Of a stretch of DNA of 64,000 nucleotides, positions 19,115 through 28,236 are shown in pieces. Location of the stretch: positions 124,001 through 188,000 of the forward strand of contig CACMRG010000001.1 in assembly GCA_902616005.1 (NCBI GenBank), written 5' to 3'. The notes under the pieces are model-generated. The model searched no databases. It had not been told where the DNA came from and saw nothing but the letters and a program-made list of their open reading frames with translations. A program made the translations under genes and the position numbers. Positions within the stretch are counted from its first letter, which is position 1; the number at the start of each line of letters is the position of its first letter. The stretch comes from an uncultured SAR116 cluster alpha proteobacterium (GTDB taxonomy: Bacteria > Pseudomonadota > Alphaproteobacteria > Puniceispirillales > Marisalimonadaceae).

Positions 19115-20617
19115 TTATTCTAGTCCAAATTTTTTGGCTAATCCAATTCTTTGTAATTTCCCTGTTGCACCTTTAGGAATATCTTCAACAATAAATATTT
19201 TTTTTGGAATTTTAAATTTGGCTAATTTTTCATTTGCATAGGATTTAATATCATCTTCCGTACAACCTTTATTTTCTTTAAGTTTTATTGCTACAGCAAT
19301 ATCTTCTCCAAGCATTTTATCTTTATATCCAAAGCATAACGCTTGATCAATTGGTAAAAAATCCATTAAGATATTATCAATTTCTAAAGGAGATATTTTT
19401 TCACCACCTTTATTGATTATCTCTTTTAATCTGCCAGAAATTTTAAGATAACCATCTTCGTCAAAAAAACCTTCATCACCAGTCCTAAACCAATCATTCA
19501 CAAATGATTGTTTGTTAGCTTCAGGATTATTTTCATATCCATTAGTAACATTATCCCCTTTAATACATATTTCACCAATTTTACCTTCTGGTAATTTTTC
19601 GTTTTTATCATTCATAATACAAATTTCTGGACCTGCTGGCATTCCAACTAAGCCAGGTTTTTGAATAGCAGGAGGCAGTGGATTTGATGCCATCTGATGA
19701 GTTGCTTCAGTCATACCATAAGCTTCTATTACAGGTGTTTCAAAAATATCATTTAATTGTTCAAAGATAGTAGGTGGTAGTGATGCAGATGATGATCTAA
19801 TAAAGCGTAAATTAAGCTTTTTTGCTTTATCTGAATTTTTTTGAGCCCTAAGTAAAATTGCTTGATGCATTGTGGGTACTCCGGAATACCAAGTAATATT
19901 TTGTGTTTCAGCTAAGTCTAGAAATTTAAGGGCATTAAAACCATTACTTGCACAAATAGATGCACCAACTTTTGCAGAGGCACTTAAGACAGCAATTAAT
20001 CCATGTATATGAAACAAGGGCATTATATTTAGACAGTGATCATCAGTTGTTAATTTTAAACTTTTTGAAATATTTACTGCAGATGTAAAAATATTTAAAT
20101 TTGATAACGGAACTATTTTAGGTCTTGATGTGGTTCCTGATGTGTGTAGAACCAAAGCCTCATCAAAATCGTTTGGATTTTTATAATCAGTTTCTTTATC
20201 AAATAATTCGAACGTTCCTAGGGGTTGATTATCAGAAATTTTCATTTCAAAAACAGGTATATTTAAATTTTTGGCGGCATTTACAGCTATACTTTTTGAA
20301 TTTGGTTCAACCAAGAGAAATTTTGGTTTGAGGTCGTCAAGATAAAATTCAAATTCTTCCTGTTTATATAGAGGGTTTAAAGGTGCTGCAGACATATAGC
20401 TTGAGATGCTCAAAAAAGAACTTGCCATCAGAGGTCCATTTGGTAAAACAATTGCAGCCCTGTCGCTATTTATTATATTTGTAGCAGCTAACTGACGCGA
20501 TATTTTTTCGTTAAAAATTTTAAATTCTCCGTAAGAGAGTTTTTCATTTTTTTCAGATGTAAGAAAAATTAGATCATCATTTTGTTGATTAATCATATTT
20601 CTAATTGTTTTTTCCAT
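19115..20617 (-). CDS. AMP-dependent acyl-CoA synthetase/ligase
   Basis: Activates a carboxylic acid with ATP and joins it to CoA. It shows the P-loop motif TSGTTSRPK (159-167), the GMTEATHQM motif, the hinge region RTGDEGFFDEDGYLKISGR, and the C-terminal catalytic lysine K487 in PKGATGKLQR. The length is 500 residues. Overall it resembles the oxalate-CoA ligase/Pcs60-like branch (AIVLPNGP and APLNPLYKQEEFEFYLDDL), so the substrate may be a small acid, but this is not settled. It is the first gene of a two-gene unit with the ketopantoate-reductase-like gene and diverges from the mandelate-racemase-group gene. Confidence 0.87.
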   Translation of the reverse strand: MEKTIRNMINQQNDDLIFLTSEKNEKLSYGEFKIFNEKISRQLAATNIINSDRAAIVLPNGPLMASSFLSISSYMSAAPLNPLYKQEEFEFYLDDLKPKFLLVEPNSKSIAVNAAKNLNIPVFEMKISDNQPLGTFELFDKETDYKNPNDFDEALVLHTSGTTSRPKIVPLSNLNIFTSAVNISKSLKLTTDDHCLNIMPLFHIHGLIAVLSASAKVGASICASNGFNALKFLDLAETQNITWYSGVPTMHQAILLRAQKNSDKAKKLNLRFIRSSSASLPPTIFEQLNDIFETPVIEAYGMTEATHQMASNPLPPAIQKPGLVGMPAGPEICIMNDKNEKLPEGKIGEICIKGDNVTNGYENNPEANKQSFVNDWFRTGDEGFFDEDGYLKISGRLKEIINKGGEKISPLEIDNILMDFLPIDQALCFGYKDKMLGEDIAVAIKLKENKGCTEDDIKSYANEKLAKFKIPKKIFIVEDIPKGATGKLQRIGLAKKFGLE

Positions 20618-20707
20618 AATTCTCTCTTACAAATTAAAAAGGACGAAGTCTATATACATTTTACAAATAAAAACTTTTAATAATTATTATATTTAGAAAG
20701 TGATTTT

Positions 20708-21847
20708 ATGAAACAGATAATTGATAATATAGAAGCATTTGTTTTAACAGGGCCAGATGAGTCAAGACCACACTGGGTAAGTCATTTTATCGTTCCAACA
20801 GCAAATGAGCTGTTGGTTAAAGTCAAAACAAAGGAAGGCATTGAAGGCTTTGGTATATGCACTGTTTATGCTGATATAAATCCAATTATAAATACAATAA
20901 AATCAGGTTTTTTAGAACAAATTATTGGAATGGATGCAACTTCACCGGAGAAAATTTACGATAAAATTTTTGGTATGACAGCAAGGAAATTATCTTTTGA
21001 AAAAAAATGGAGTAAAGAGACTTTAATAAGAATATCTGCTGCTATAGATATAGCATGTTGGGACATAATAGGAAAATTTTCAAATCTTCCTCTTTATAAA
21101 TTGTTTGGTGGATATAGAGATCAAGTGCCTTGCTACGTAACCTGTGCCTATTATAGAGATGGAAAAGATAATATAGAGTTAAGAGATGAAATAAAGATGC
21201 TAGTTGAACAAGGGCATAGAGGTTTCAAAGGTAAAATAGGAGGTTTATCTTTAAAAGAAGATATGGAAAGAATGGCGATTGTTAGGGAAATCATTGGAGA
21301 AGATAATGATCTGATGGTTGATGTTAATAGAGCTTGGGATTTAAAAACAGCAATTAAAGGTGCAAAGGAATTAAAATCATTAAATTTGAGATGGCTCGAA
21401 GAACCTGTCAGATGGTCAGATGATAGACGTGAATTAAAACTATTATCCCAACAAACTGATATTCCACTATCTGGTGGTGAGAGTGAAATAACAATTTATG
21501 GATGTAGATCAATTTTAGAAGAACAAGCAATTCAGATTTTGCAATTTGACTGTACTATGTTTGGTGGGTTTAGTGGTGGAAAAAAATTGTCGGCCTTATG
21601 TGAATTAAATCACGTAGATATAGCACCACACCATGATTGTTTTATTCATGCTCATATTGTAGCAGCTAGTCCATCTGGTTTGATAGTTGAATCTTTTACA
21701 GACCCAGAAAGAGATCCTCTTCAAGCTGAACTTTTTGAAAATCCTCCAAAAATTGAAAATGGTATTTTATATATGAATAAAGAACCAGGCTTGGGATTAA
21801 AGTTATCTTCAGATGCTGTTAATAAATTTGGTAAAAAAATAAATTAG
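20708..21847 (+). CDS. Enolase superfamily enzyme, mandelate racemase group (probable acid-sugar dehydratase)
   Basis: The catalytic set matches the mandelate racemase subgroup: KxK base K174/K176, metal ligands D205, E231 and E258, and the Asp-His pair D281/H308. The spacings between these residues almost equal those of mandelate racemase itself. Most characterised members dehydrate hexonic or hexaric acids by abstracting the proton next to the carboxylate. The protein has 379 residues and no signal peptide. It is transcribed away from the acyl-CoA ligase across a 90-base gap and precedes dusA by 13 bases. The substrate cannot be predicted from sequence alone. Confidence 0.88.
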   Translation: MKQIIDNIEAFVLTGPDESRPHWVSHFIVPTANELLVKVKTKEGIEGFGICTVYADINPIINTIKSGFLEQIIGMDATSPEKIYDKIFGMTARKLSFEKKWSKETLIRISAAIDIACWDIIGKFSNLPLYKLFGGYRDQVPCYVTCAYYRDGKDNIELRDEIKMLVEQGHRGFKGKIGGLSLKEDMERMAIVREIIGEDNDLMVDVNRAWDLKTAIKGAKELKSLNLRWLEEPVRWSDDRRELKLLSQQTDIPLSGGESEITIYGCRSILEEQAIQILQFDCTMFGGFSGGKKLSALCELNHVDIAPHHDCFIHAHIVAASPSGLIVESFTDPERDPLQAELFENPPKIENGILYMNKEPGLGLKLSSDAVNKFGKKIN

Positions 21848-21860
21848 GTTATTTAATAAA

Positions 21861-22841
21861 ATGACATTCTCTATTGCCCCAATGATGAAATGGACTGATC
21901 AACATTGTAGATATTTTCATAGAATTTTAACTAAAAAAGCAATCTTATTTACTGAGATGATTTCTGTTGATGCAATATTATATGGACCTCAACACAAACT
22001 TTTGTCTTCAAACTACTTTGATAACTCAACTGTAATTCAAGTTGGGGGGAATGATCCTAAAAAATTGGGTAAAGTTGCTAAGATTGTAGAAAAATATGGA
22101 TATACTGAGATCAACTTGAATATAGGTTGTCCTTCAAACAGAGTGAAGTCAGGTAATTTTGGAGCCTGTTTGATGGCAAGTCCACAAATAGTATCAGATT
22201 GTGTGAAATCAATAAAAAATAATTCAAACCTTAAGGTATCAATTAAGTGTAGAATTGGAATTGATGACATGTCATCTCTGGATCTTGATAGGTTTGTGTC
22301 AATCACTTCCAACGCGGGGGTAAAAAAATTTATAATACATGCTAGGAAAGCTATATTAGGAGGTTTAAGTCCAAAACAAAATAGAGAAATACCACCTTTA
22401 GATTATCAAAGAGTTGAAAAATTAAAAAAAGAAAACAATGATTTAATTATTATCTTGAATGGTGGAATTGTTTCGTTAGAGGCTGGAATTAAATATACTC
22501 GTGATTTAAATTTAGATGGCTTTATGATGGGAAGAGAAGCTTACAAAAATCCTTATATTTTAAGTTTTGCTGATAAATTAATATATGGAGCTTCAAATGA
22601 AGAAAATATATCTAGACGAATGGTTGCATTTAAAGTTGCTGAATATATAGATCAATTTTTGTTTGACAATAATGATCATTTAATAATAAGACATATTTTG
22701 GGTCTATATAATAATATGTACTGTTCTCGCGAATGGAGAAATAATATTTTAGACAAAAGTTCTTTTAAATTACAAGGCGATAAATTAAGGTTTGCTACGG
22801 ATAAGATAGAAAAAATGATCTCTCTTAGACAAGCTGCATAA
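21861..22841 (+). CDS. dusA: tRNA-dihydrouridine(20/20a) synthase
   Basis: FMN- and NADPH-dependent reduction of uridine 20/20a in the tRNA D-loop. It has the Dus TIM-barrel motifs VQVGGNDP-like (QVGGNDPKKLG) and EINLNIGCPS, the catalytic cysteine C103 in GACLM, and the DusA-type HARKAILGGLSPKQNREIPPL region; the last points to DusA rather than DusB or DusC. The length of 326 residues is standard. It sits between the mandelate-racemase-group gene and yciB, all on the plus strand. Confidence 0.94.
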   Translation: MTFSIAPMMKWTDQHCRYFHRILTKKAILFTEMISVDAILYGPQHKLLSSNYFDNSTVIQVGGNDPKKLGKVAKIVEKYGYTEINLNIGCPSNRVKSGNFGACLMASPQIVSDCVKSIKNNSNLKVSIKCRIGIDDMSSLDLDRFVSITSNAGVKKFIIHARKAILGGLSPKQNREIPPLDYQRVEKLKKENNDLIIILNGGIVSLEAGIKYTRDLNLDGFMMGREAYKNPYILSFADKLIYGASNEENISRRMVAFKVAEYIDQFLFDNNDHLIIRHILGLYNNMYCSREWRNNILDKSSFKLQGDKLRFATDKIEKMISLRQAA

Positions 22842-22861
22842 TAAAATTAATGGAGAAATAA

Positions 22862-23404
22862 ATGGAAAAAAAAGAGTCATATAGATCCTTATTGGAAATG
22901 GGACCATTGCTTTTATTTTTTGGCGTTAACTATTTTTATGGCATTTTTGCTGGAACAGCTGTTCTTGTTATAAGCACTATAATAGCATTAATTATATCTT
23001 GGTATTTTTTTAAAAATATTCCGATGTTAGCAGCATTTGGCTGTTTGGCAGTTGTTTTGTTTGGTGGCCTTACATTATTTTTTGATAATGATTTTTTTAT
23101 CAAAATTAAACCAACCGTAGTTTCCTTAATTATTGCTTTAATATTATTATTTGGACAATTTTTAGGAAAAAACTTTTTATCTGTTGTAATGAGATCTTCG
23201 ATTAAACTGGATACGATAGGTTGGAATAAATTGACTTGGTTATGGATCGGAATGTTTATTGTAATGGCAATAGCAAATGAAATCGCATGGAGAAATTTAA
23301 GTACAGATGATTGGGTTTCTTTTAAGGCTTTTGGTATACCTGTTTTGTCAGTAGTATTTGGATTATTTTCAATTCCAATAATAAAAAAATATCAACAAGA
23401 ATAA
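22862..23404 (+). CDS. yciB: Inner membrane septation protein A (YciB/IspZ family)
   Basis: Integral membrane protein of 180 residues with about five to six hydrophobic helices. The family is linked to cell envelope synthesis and septation, and its mechanism is not established. Typical family features are the opening LLEMGPLLLFFGVNYFYGIF and the late motif ANEIAWRNLSTDDWVSFK. It has a usable ribosome binding site (GGAG) before the ATG. Its stop is one base from the convergent ccmI stop. Confidence 0.9.
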   Translation: MEKKESYRSLLEMGPLLLFFGVNYFYGIFAGTAVLVISTIIALIISWYFFKNIPMLAAFGCLAVVLFGGLTLFFDNDFFIKIKPTVVSLIIALILLFGQFLGKNFLSVVMRSSIKLDTIGWNKLTWLWIGMFIVMAIANEIAWRNLSTDDWVSFKAFGIPVLSVVFGLFSIPIIKKYQQE

Positions 23405-23405
23405 A

Positions 23406-24080
23406 TTATTTAATACTTAATTCATCTTTATAGATTTGATGCCATGGGCCCTTATCATCAAGAGTTTTAAGTACTTTTAAAAGTAAATTTTTAGACTTAT
23501 TTTGGCTTCCATTTTGATTGAAATATTTAGCTAAAATAAAATTTGCACCTGGATCATTAGGGTTCTCTAATAAAACTTCATCAATCATTTTTTTTACAAA
23601 TTCGTTTACAATTCCATCATTCTTTCTTAAATATGCTTGTGCTAGTAAAGATTTAACATTCGTTATAGGATTAATTTTAATAATTTTCTTTAAAGTTTCT
23701 ATCTCTGTTTCAAGGTCTTGAATAATGGCTGCCATTGATGCTTTTGCTAATAACAAATTTAAGTTCTGTGGATCAGTTCTTAACATTTCATCTATTATCT
23801 TTAAGTCATTTTTAGTTTTTTCTATTCTTCGCATTTGCTCTTTTTTAACAAGTTGTTTTTTTTCTTTAATTTCTAAGAGCATAGATTTTGATATATTTGG
23901 AGAGCCTAAAAAATAGTAAGTGATTGAAATTGAAATATATGAAAGTATAAATAAAGATAAATAAACTGAAAGAAAATTTATTTTTTTAAACTTTTTAATT
24001 TCATTCGTTTCTATTAATTTTTGTAAAATAATCAAAAAAATTAATCCTATAAAAATTAAAATAAAAAGATAATTAATCAT
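23406..24080 (-). CDS. ccmI: Cytochrome c maturation protein CcmI (short form)
   Basis: Apocytochrome c chaperone of the System I heme lyase complex. The N-terminus has two membrane helices (about 3-18 and 37-57) flanking a cytoplasmic loop. A periplasmic part with TPR-like repeats follows (residues 95-215). At 224 residues it is shorter than many alphaproteobacterial CcmI proteins and seems to hold only the membrane part and a few TPR units. It is the last gene of the ccm operon and overlaps ccmH by 8 bases. Confidence 0.83.
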   Translation of the reverse strand: MINYLFILIFIGLIFLIILQKLIETNEIKKFKKINFLSVYLSLFILSYISISITYYFLGSPNISKSMLLEIKEKKQLVKKEQMRRIEKTKNDLKIIDEMLRTDPQNLNLLLAKASMAAIIQDLETEIETLKKIIKINPITNVKSLLAQAYLRKNDGIVNEFVKKMIDEVLLENPNDPGANFILAKYFNQNGSQNKSKNLLLKVLKTLDDKGPWHQIYKDELSIK

Positions 24081-24477
24081 TTTTTTTAAATTTTAAAAAT
24101 TTAAAAGTAAAAAATATAAGTCCACTAATAATTAGCAAAAAAGGAAGAATCCATAATGCTAGAGTATTTATTTGTAAGGGTGGCTTGAAAAGTATATATT
24201 CACCATATTTTGATTTCAAAAATTTATAAATAAATTGATCTGATTTGTTGTCTTTTAGATGTACCCGGATTATTTTTTTTATATCATTTGCAAAATCAGA
24301 ATTTGAATCATAAATGCTTTGATTTCTACAAACCAAACATCTTACATTATTTGAAATTTTATTTAATCTCTTTTCTATTGTTTGTTCATTACTTTGAGAA
24401 ATTTTTGGATAGGTGAAACTAGTAGAAAAAACTAAACAAAATATAATAAATACTTTAATAATTTTTTTATCTTTCAT
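24073..24477 (-). CDS. ccmH: Cytochrome c maturation protein CcmH (CycL-type thiol-disulfide protein)
   Basis: Periplasm-facing, membrane-anchored protein that reduces the CXXCH disulfide of apocytochrome c. The conserved motif RCLVCRNQSI holds the redox cysteines C47 and C50. An N-terminal signal (residues 5-22) and a C-terminal membrane helix (about 104-126) bracket the domain. The length of 134 residues matches the short alphaproteobacterial form. It overlaps ccmG by 11 bases and ccmI by 8 bases. Confidence 0.93.
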   Translation of the reverse strand: MKDKKIIKVFIIFCLVFSTSFTYPKISQSNEQTIEKRLNKISNNVRCLVCRNQSIYDSNSDFANDIKKIIRVHLKDNKSDQFIYKFLKSKYGEYILFKPPLQINTLALWILPFLLIISGLIFFTFKFLKFKKND

Positions 24478-25003
24478 TTTTTATTAAACCGTAGATATTT
24501 TTTTCTAATTCATGAATATCCAAGGGTCCAGTATATTTATAAATTATTTGACCTTTTTTATTAATTATAAAAGTTTCAGGAATTCCATAAACACCCCATT
24601 CAATTCCTAATAATCCATCTTTATCAATACCAATTTTATCATATGGGTTACCGTAAGATTCTAAGAAATCTAAAATATTTTTCTCCCTGTCTTTAAAAGC
24701 AACTCCAAAAACAGGTATTTTTTTTGATAACAATTTTATAGATGGAGCTTCTATTTTGCATGGTAGACACCATGAAGCAAAAAAATTTATGGCATACAGA
24801 TTACTATAAATATTTTTAAGTTCAATAATTTCGTTTTTTTGAAAAAGTCTTATAGGTTTCTTTGGGATATTTTGATTTATTAATGGTGATTTAAGTTGAT
24901 CTATTTTTTTATCTTCTTTACTTATGTTTAAGTTAATTGCAAAAATTAACATAAAAAAACTTACAATTAATAAAGGTAAAAATTTAGAAAGGTTTATCTT
25001 CAA
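24467..25003 (-). CDS. ccmG: Cytochrome c maturation thiol reductase CcmG (DsbE)
   Basis: Membrane-anchored thioredoxin-like protein that keeps apocytochrome c or CcmH reduced. The active site is WCLPC (C79, C82) after one N-terminal membrane helix. I chose the TTG at 25003, one base after the ccmF stop, which gives a typical N-terminus (MKINLSKFLPLL) and 178 residues. An ATG at 25051 is also in frame but would add 16 atypical residues and overlap ccmF by 47 bases. The cis-proline loop GIPETF is present. Confidence 0.92.
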   Translation of the reverse strand: MKINLSKFLPLLIVSFFMLIFAINLNISKEDKKIDQLKSPLINQNIPKKPIRLFQKNEIIELKNIYSNLYAINFFASWCLPCKIEAPSIKLLSKKIPVFGVAFKDREKNILDFLESYGNPYDKIGIDKDGLLGIEWGVYGIPETFIINKKGQIIYKYTGPLDIHELEKNIYGLIKNER

Positions 25004-25004
25004 C

Positions 25005-26924
25005 TTATATGTACTTTCTGTTCGCACTAGAAAATAAAGATAAAATTCCACCTATAGCCATTATAAAAGCACCAAACCAAAGACATTTTACGAGAGGGTT
25101 AAAGTATGCTTTTACTACCCAACCCTCATTTAGATTGCCTTCTCCCATAGTTATATAAATATCACTTAACATAAAATTAAAAATGCCTGCTTCAGTTGTT
25201 TTAGTTTTTTCTACAGGATAAAATCTTTGTTCTGATTTTATCTTTCCAACAAAATTTTCAGCCTTTGTGATTTTAAATAAACCAGTTTCAGATAAGTAAT
25301 TATCTATTTTAAAATTTTTAACATTTTCAAGTTTTATACTATAATCTCCAACAGCAATAACTTCATTTATTTTAATTTGGCTTGAAATTTCTTTTTTGAA
25401 GAATTGTTCTCCTGTTACTCCAAATAGAAAAATTGCTAAGCCTAAATGAGCAACTAACATACCATAATAATTTAAAGGTAATGTTTTAAGATTTTGTAAT
25501 TTTTTAAAAAATGTAAATCCAACTGAAAAAAATAAAAGAATTGATAAATAACCACATATTATTCCAAAAACAGTGGTAGTGTTAAATTTAAAAATGATGA
25601 AGCTAGAAATAAAAGCTAAAGTAAATATTATTAACATATTTCTTAACAAAGATTTTTTCGGAGTCTTTGTCCATCCAAGAAATGGAGCGAAAGCCATGAT
25701 AATTATAAAGGGGATCATTATTGGAGAGAATGTTGCATTGTAATATGCTGCTCCTACAGAGATTTTTGAACCTGTAATTGTTTCTAAAATGAGAGGGTAT
25801 AATGTTCCAATTAGAATTGTTATTGTTGAAGTTATTAAAAATATATTATTTAAAAGAAGTCCTGTTTCTTTTGAAAATAAGAAATACTTTGTATCAATTC
25901 GATGAGTATTCTTAAATCCATATATTAGTAATGGTATTAGAGTAGATAAAGCTAATATGATCAGGATAAATACTCCTCTTGTTGGATCTGAAGCAAAAGC
26001 ATGAACAGAAGTTAATAGTCCTGACCTTACAATAAACGTTCCTAACAAAGAGAAAGAAAAGCCAAAAATTGCCAGCAAAATTGTCCAATTATAAAATTGG
26101 TTATTTTTTTGTGTTACAGTAATTGAATGAATCAATGCAGTAGATATCAACCACGGCATTAGGGAAGCGTTTTCAACTGGATCCCAAAACCACCATCCTC
26201 CCCATCCTAATTCATAGTAAGCCCACCAACTGCCTAAAGCAATGCCACTAGTCAAAAAAGCCCATGTTAGAAGTGTCCAAGGTTTAAGATAATTAAACCA
26301 ATCAAATTCAACTTTTTTGTTTAAAAGAATTGCAATAGCGAATGAAAATGATACGGATAAACCTACATATCCAATATATAGCATAGGTGGGTGAAAGGCC
26401 AATCCAGGATCTTGCAATAAAGGGTTTAAGCCAAATCCTTCTAATGGTGGGTCTATATTCCTTGAAAAAGGATTTGAAGTGAATAATAAAAAAATACAGA
26501 ATAAAAAAAGAATAATATTTTGAATACCTAATACAGTTATATGAAATTGAGAAGATTTTATAGATTTACTTTTTGCAATTAAATATGTGAAGAAAGATAA
26601 AATTAATATCCATAACAAAATTGAACCTTCGTGATTACCCCATAATCCTGAAATCTTATAAATTAAAGGTTTTGTAGTATGTGAATTATTAACAACCAGA
26701 TCTAATGAAAACTCAGAATTAATAAAAGCATATTCAAGAATTAAAAACGAAATTAGAACAAAGAAAAAACCAATTTTAGAAAAATTTTTAATCAATGTAG
26801 AAAAAAAGGAATATTTTCCTATCAAATTAAAAGCAAATACTCCAGTTGATAATAAAGATAAAAAACTAGCAATTATGATGCTGATATGACCAATTTCATA
26901 AATCACTTCAATTTTCCCTTCCAC
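25005..26924 (-). CDS. ccmF: Cytochrome c heme lyase subunit CcmF
   Basis: Core heme lyase of System I, which attaches heme to apocytochrome c. Its 639 residues span more than ten membrane helices. The tryptophan-rich WWD motif (residues 241-258, containing GGWWFWDPVEN) that handles heme from holo-CcmE is intact. The conserved histidines of the family, such as in WGNHEGS and LAFHPPMLY, are also seen. The start overlaps ccmE by 22 bases. Confidence 0.97.
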   Translation of the reverse strand: MEGKIEVIYEIGHISIIIASFLSLLSTGVFAFNLIGKYSFFSTLIKNFSKIGFFFVLISFLILEYAFINSEFSLDLVVNNSHTTKPLIYKISGLWGNHEGSILLWILILSFFTYLIAKSKSIKSSQFHITVLGIQNIILFLFCIFLLFTSNPFSRNIDPPLEGFGLNPLLQDPGLAFHPPMLYIGYVGLSVSFSFAIAILLNKKVEFDWFNYLKPWTLLTWAFLTSGIALGSWWAYYELGWGGWWFWDPVENASLMPWLISTALIHSITVTQKNNQFYNWTILLAIFGFSFSLLGTFIVRSGLLTSVHAFASDPTRGVFILIILALSTLIPLLIYGFKNTHRIDTKYFLFSKETGLLLNNIFLITSTITILIGTLYPLILETITGSKISVGAAYYNATFSPIMIPFIIIMAFAPFLGWTKTPKKSLLRNMLIIFTLAFISSFIIFKFNTTTVFGIICGYLSILLFFSVGFTFFKKLQNLKTLPLNYYGMLVAHLGLAIFLFGVTGEQFFKKEISSQIKINEVIAVGDYSIKLENVKNFKIDNYLSETGLFKITKAENFVGKIKSEQRFYPVEKTKTTEAGIFNFMLSDIYITMGEGNLNEGWVVKAYFNPLVKCLWFGAFIMAIGGILSLFSSANRKYI

Positions 26925-27349
26925 TTTCCATTTTTCTTCAACATATCTGAAACTTCTTTCGGCATATAATTTTCATCATGTTTCGCTAAAATTTCAATCG
27001 CACTAAACTTCTTATTTTCTATTTTTCCTAATGCAACAATACCTTGTTCTTCACGAAATAAATCAGGCAATATTCCATTATAGATTACTAAAATTTCATC
27101 TATTCCATCATGTATTTTAAAAGATATTTTTTTACCTTCTTTTAAAATACTATTTTCCTTTACTAAGCCACCAATTCTAATTCTTTTTGATAAATCAATT
27201 TCATTAGATAAAATTTTTTTATTTATGTCAGTTGGAGAATAAAAATAGACAATATTATCTTCTAAAGATTTTAAAACTAAAAATGTTGATAAACCCAGAA
27301 GAGTTAAGAAAAAAAATAAAATAATTAATCTTTGAGATTTTGGTTTCAT
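26903..27349 (-). CDS. ccmE: Cytochrome c maturation heme chaperone CcmE
   Basis: Periplasmic heme carrier with an N-terminal membrane anchor (residues 8-26) and a small beta-barrel domain. The heme-binding histidine H124 and the tyrosine Y128 are in the motif LAKHDENYMP. The length of 148 residues is standard. It starts one base after the ccmD stop and overlaps ccmF by 22 bases. Confidence 0.96.
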   Translation of the reverse strand: MKPKSQRLIILFFFLTLLGLSTFLVLKSLEDNIVYFYSPTDINKKILSNEIDLSKRIRIGGLVKENSILKEGKKISFKIHDGIDEILVIYNGILPDLFREEQGIVALGKIENKKFSAIEILAKHDENYMPKEVSDMLKKNGKWKGKLK

Positions 27350-27350
27350 T

Positions 27351-27509
27351 TTACTTAGAATTTTTGTTTTTTAAACTTTTTAACAAGTTTGAAGCTTTTT
27401 TGTATCTTGCATTAATAATTATAAAATAAATTAATATTGACGTAAAACTTATAGAATAACTCAACCAAATATATAAATTATACTTTCCAAAATCTAAAAT
27501 ATCAAACAT
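27351..27509 (-). CDS. ccmD: Cytochrome c maturation protein CcmD (52 residues)
   Basis: Very small single-helix membrane protein that helps release holo-CcmE from CcmC. It begins MFDILDFGKYNLYIW, the usual CcmD opening. A membrane helix (about 15-33) and a basic tail (ARYKKAS to the end) follow. The start overlaps the ccmC stop by 8 bases, and the stop is one base before the ccmE ATG, exactly where CcmD is expected. It is short enough to be missed by length-filtered gene finding. Confidence 0.9.
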   Translation of the reverse strand: MFDILDFGKYNLYIWLSYSISFTSILIYFIIINARYKKASNLLKSLKNKNSK

Positions 27510-28230
27510 CTAACCATCCTAATTTAAGTATTTCAGATTGATATTTTTTGTATATCAAGTTTGTTTTAATATTTATTAAAATTATAAAAATTGACATAAA
27601 TAAAAATCCTAACAACATAATAACTAGTGGAAGCAACATCTCTTGATTAATTGAAGGACCATCAAATCTAATAATACTTGCTGGTTGATGTAATGTATTC
27701 CACCAATCAACTGAAAATTTAATAATTGGGAGATTAACCATTCCTACTATTGCAAGGATTGCTGCAGGTTTTGAGCCATCAATTTTTCTTGGAAATGCAT
27801 TTGAAATACCAATGTAAGCAAAATAGAATATACATAAAATTAACATAGATGTTAATCTGGCATCCCAAACCCACCATGTGCCCCACATTGGTTTACCCCA
27901 AAGTGAGCCAGTTAAGATTGTTAAAATTGAAAAAATAAGGCCCAAAGGTGCAGCTGACCTAGCTATAATATCAGCAAAAGGATGCCTCCAGATTAGAAAA
28001 AAAATACTTGCAATACTTATGCTTAAATAAAGAAAAGATGCAAACCATGCAAAGGGAACGTGAATATACATTATCCTAACAGTATCCCCTTGTTGATAAT
28101 CTTCTGGGCTATTAAACAATGAAAGATATAAACCAATAAAAATAAATAAGAAACTAAAAACTCCTATACTAAATTCTATAGGTTTTATAAAATTTAAAAA
28201 TCGATTTGGATTGGCTAAATAGTTAATCAT
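27502..28230 (-). CDS. ccmC: Heme exporter/heme-handling protein CcmC
   Basis: Membrane protein of six helices that loads heme onto CcmE. The WWD motif lies at residues 116-124 (WGTWWVWDA), with a conserved histidine at H57 (YIHVPFAW). It has 242 residues. It starts 6 bases after ccmB and overlaps ccmD by 8 bases. Together with CcmA and CcmB it forms the ATP-driven part of System I. Confidence 0.96.
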   Translation of the reverse strand: MINYLANPNRFLNFIKPIEFSIGVFSFLFIFIGLYLSLFNSPEDYQQGDTVRIMYIHVPFAWFASFLYLSISIASIFFLIWRHPFADIIARSAAPLGLIFSILTILTGSLWGKPMWGTWWVWDARLTSMLILCIFYFAYIGISNAFPRKIDGSKPAAILAIVGMVNLPIIKFSVDWWNTLHQPASIIRFDGPSINQEMLLPLVIMLLGFLFMSIFIILINIKTNLIYKKYQSEILKLGWLDV

Positions 28231-28236
28231 TTATCT

